Positions 63,175 to 64,000 of a stretch of DNA of 64,000 nucleotides are shown here, piece after piece. The DNA comes from a bacterium (GTDB taxonomy: Bacteria; Armatimonadota; Fimbriimonadia; Fimbriimonadales; Fimbriimonadaceae), in assembly GCA_027483535.1 (NCBI GenBank), contig JAIXUN010000002.1, positions 930,001 to 994,000 on the forward strand. The letters run 5' to 3'. A model generated the notes under the pieces. The model made no database searches, was not told the origin of the DNA, and saw nothing but the letters and a program-made list of their open reading frames with translations. Within the stretch, counting starts at the first letter, position 1, and every line of letters starts with the position of its first letter. A program made the position numbers and the translations under genes.

Positions 63175-63983
63175 ACTTAGCCGACCGAGGCGAATTGGTC
63201 GGTTTTCTACGTCGACACGGGATCGACGCGAATAAGGGACTGGGTCAGCACTTTTTGTGCTCCCAGTCCGTTGTTTCCAAAATCATTGAGGCTACGGGCA
63301 CCGCTGCCGCAGCGTTAGAGGTTGGCCCTGGTCCAGGTGTTCTCTCGCAAGCTCTCACTCGAAAGTTTCCTCAGGTCACTCTTGTCGAGCTCGACGACCG
63401 GATGGAAGCCCTTCTTCGGGAATCCGCCCCGACGGCTCAGTTCGTTCAAGCAGACGCCCTGCAAACGGATCTCGCCGTTCTGCTGGCCGAGTTGCCTGAT
63501 CCGAGAGTGCTGGTTTCCAACCTGCCTTATTACATCACCGGTCCCCTTTTAGATCGCTTTTCTTCGGTGAGAGCCCACTTTTCGATGGGAGTGTTCATGA
63601 TGCAGCGAGAGGTGGGGGTTCGAATCCTCGCTAAGCCCGGAAATCGGGAGCGAGGGGCGCTGAGCGTCATGCTCCAAACTCAGTTCGAAATCTCCAAGGT
63701 TGTTGATGTTCCCCCAGGAGCGTTTCTGCCACCCCCGAAGGTGCAGAGCATTGTCCTGGCGTTCAAACCCCGATTCGTCGATCTGCCGGAGAACTTCGAA
63801 AAGATCGTGCGCGCGGGGTTCTCTCAGCCAAGGAAGACCTTGGCCAACAACCTCATGGCCAATCTCCGGATGGAAAAGTCCGCCGTGGAGTCGGCGCTTA
63901 GCGGAGCGGGTATCGATTCCATGTTGCGCCCTCACGAACTCACCCACGACCAGTGGGTTTTAGTTGCGAACGCGGGTTGGTAG
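63171..63983 (+). CDS. rsmA: 16S rRNA (adenine1518/1519-N6)-dimethyltransferase
   Basis: SAM-dependent dimethylation of two adjacent adenines in helix 45 of 16S rRNA. About 270 residues, complete. Motifs: NKGLGQHFLCS, SAM-binding LEVGPGPGVLSQAL, VSNLPYYITGPLL (the NLPY catalytic motif), and a KsgA-type C-terminal domain (FLPPPKVQSIVL). The ATG at 63171 overlaps the 3D gene stop; a longer upstream start has no homology. The pairing with a 3D/YabE gene also occurs in Bacillus, where the yabE-rnmV-ksgA neighbourhood is known. Confidence 0.96.
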   Translation: MNLADRGELVGFLRRHGIDANKGLGQHFLCSQSVVSKIIEATGTAAAALEVGPGPGVLSQALTRKFPQVTLVELDDRMEALLRESAPTAQFVQADALQTDLAVLLAELPDPRVLVSNLPYYITGPLLDRFSSVRAHFSMGVFMMQREVGVRILAKPGNRERGALSVMLQTQFEISKVVDVPPGAFLPPPKVQSIVLAFKPRFVDLPENFEKIVRAGFSQPRKTLANNLMANLRMEKSAVESALSGAGIDSMLRPHELTHDQWVLVANAGW

Positions 63984-64000
63984 CCACGAGGCAAAACAGC

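Overview
This window looks like ordinary chromosome of a moderately GC-rich, free-living, heterotrophic bacterium. It holds about 54 protein genes, three tRNA genes and many hairpin terminators, packed on both strands. I favour the Armatimonadota (class Fimbriimonadia). Two prepilins share a near-identical N-terminus of the ILFPVFAQAKEAAKKTQ type that I associate with that phylum, and there is a planctomycete-like DUF1552/DUF1592 pair and an orphan MutL-type activator. This placement is an inference; no rRNA is present to confirm it. I see no prophage, transposase, CRISPR array or classical defence island.

Region by region. 0-6.2 kb (+): the end of methylthioadenosine phosphorylase, a secreted HEAT-repeat protein, rpiB, and two adjacent C-terminal-processing-protease genes, of which the first has lost its catalytic residues. 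6.2-9.8 kb (-): a ppx-ppk polyphosphate operon and a secreted cysteine-rich protein. 10-15.8 kb (+): argC-argJ, a TPR protein, a DUF167 protein, a double-FHA protein, and a Sel1-repeat gene that has an in-frame TGA and a hairpin across its start site. 15.8-20.5 kb (-): pnp, rpsO, an ECF sigma factor and a class-A-beta-lactamase-fold protein, with a repeated inverted motif between the last two. 20.5-26.4 kb (+): bcp, panB-panC, an AT-hook protein, tRNA-Thr, an NtrB/NtrC-like pair whose regulator has no DNA-binding domain, and a 62-residue basic protein with its own leader and terminator. 26.4-31.2 kb: an EVE protein, tRNA-Ser followed by a tandem repeat, a CNNM/CorC protein, pgk, and a lipoprotein/prepilin pair. 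31.5-45.2 kb: metY, DUF1552 and DUF1592 genes, a flavoprotein, a 5'-nucleotidase, a 2-oxoacid dehydrogenase E2, a ROK kinase, a glycosyltransferase, a HIT protein and an acyltransferase. 45.3-57.3 kb: an MFS-hsp20-lon operon, tRNA-Cys, a nucleoside hydrolase, a YfhO-like protein, a TPR protein, ftsH and tilS. 57.4-64 kb: photolyase, the MutL-like ATPase, a second prepilin/lipoprotein pair, a long AT-rich leader, a 3D-domain cell-wall protein and rsmA.

Much of the content is housekeeping: arginine, pantothenate and methionine synthesis, glycolysis and pentose phosphate, RNA decay, proteostasis and tRNA/rRNA maturation. The items most worth a second look are the active/inactive protease pair, the repeated prepilin-plus-lipoprotein module, the sigma-54 activator without a DNA-binding domain beside an uncharacterised small-protein unit, the interrupted Sel1 gene with an occluded start, and the repeat array after tRNA-Ser. 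I found no clearly new multi-gene system.
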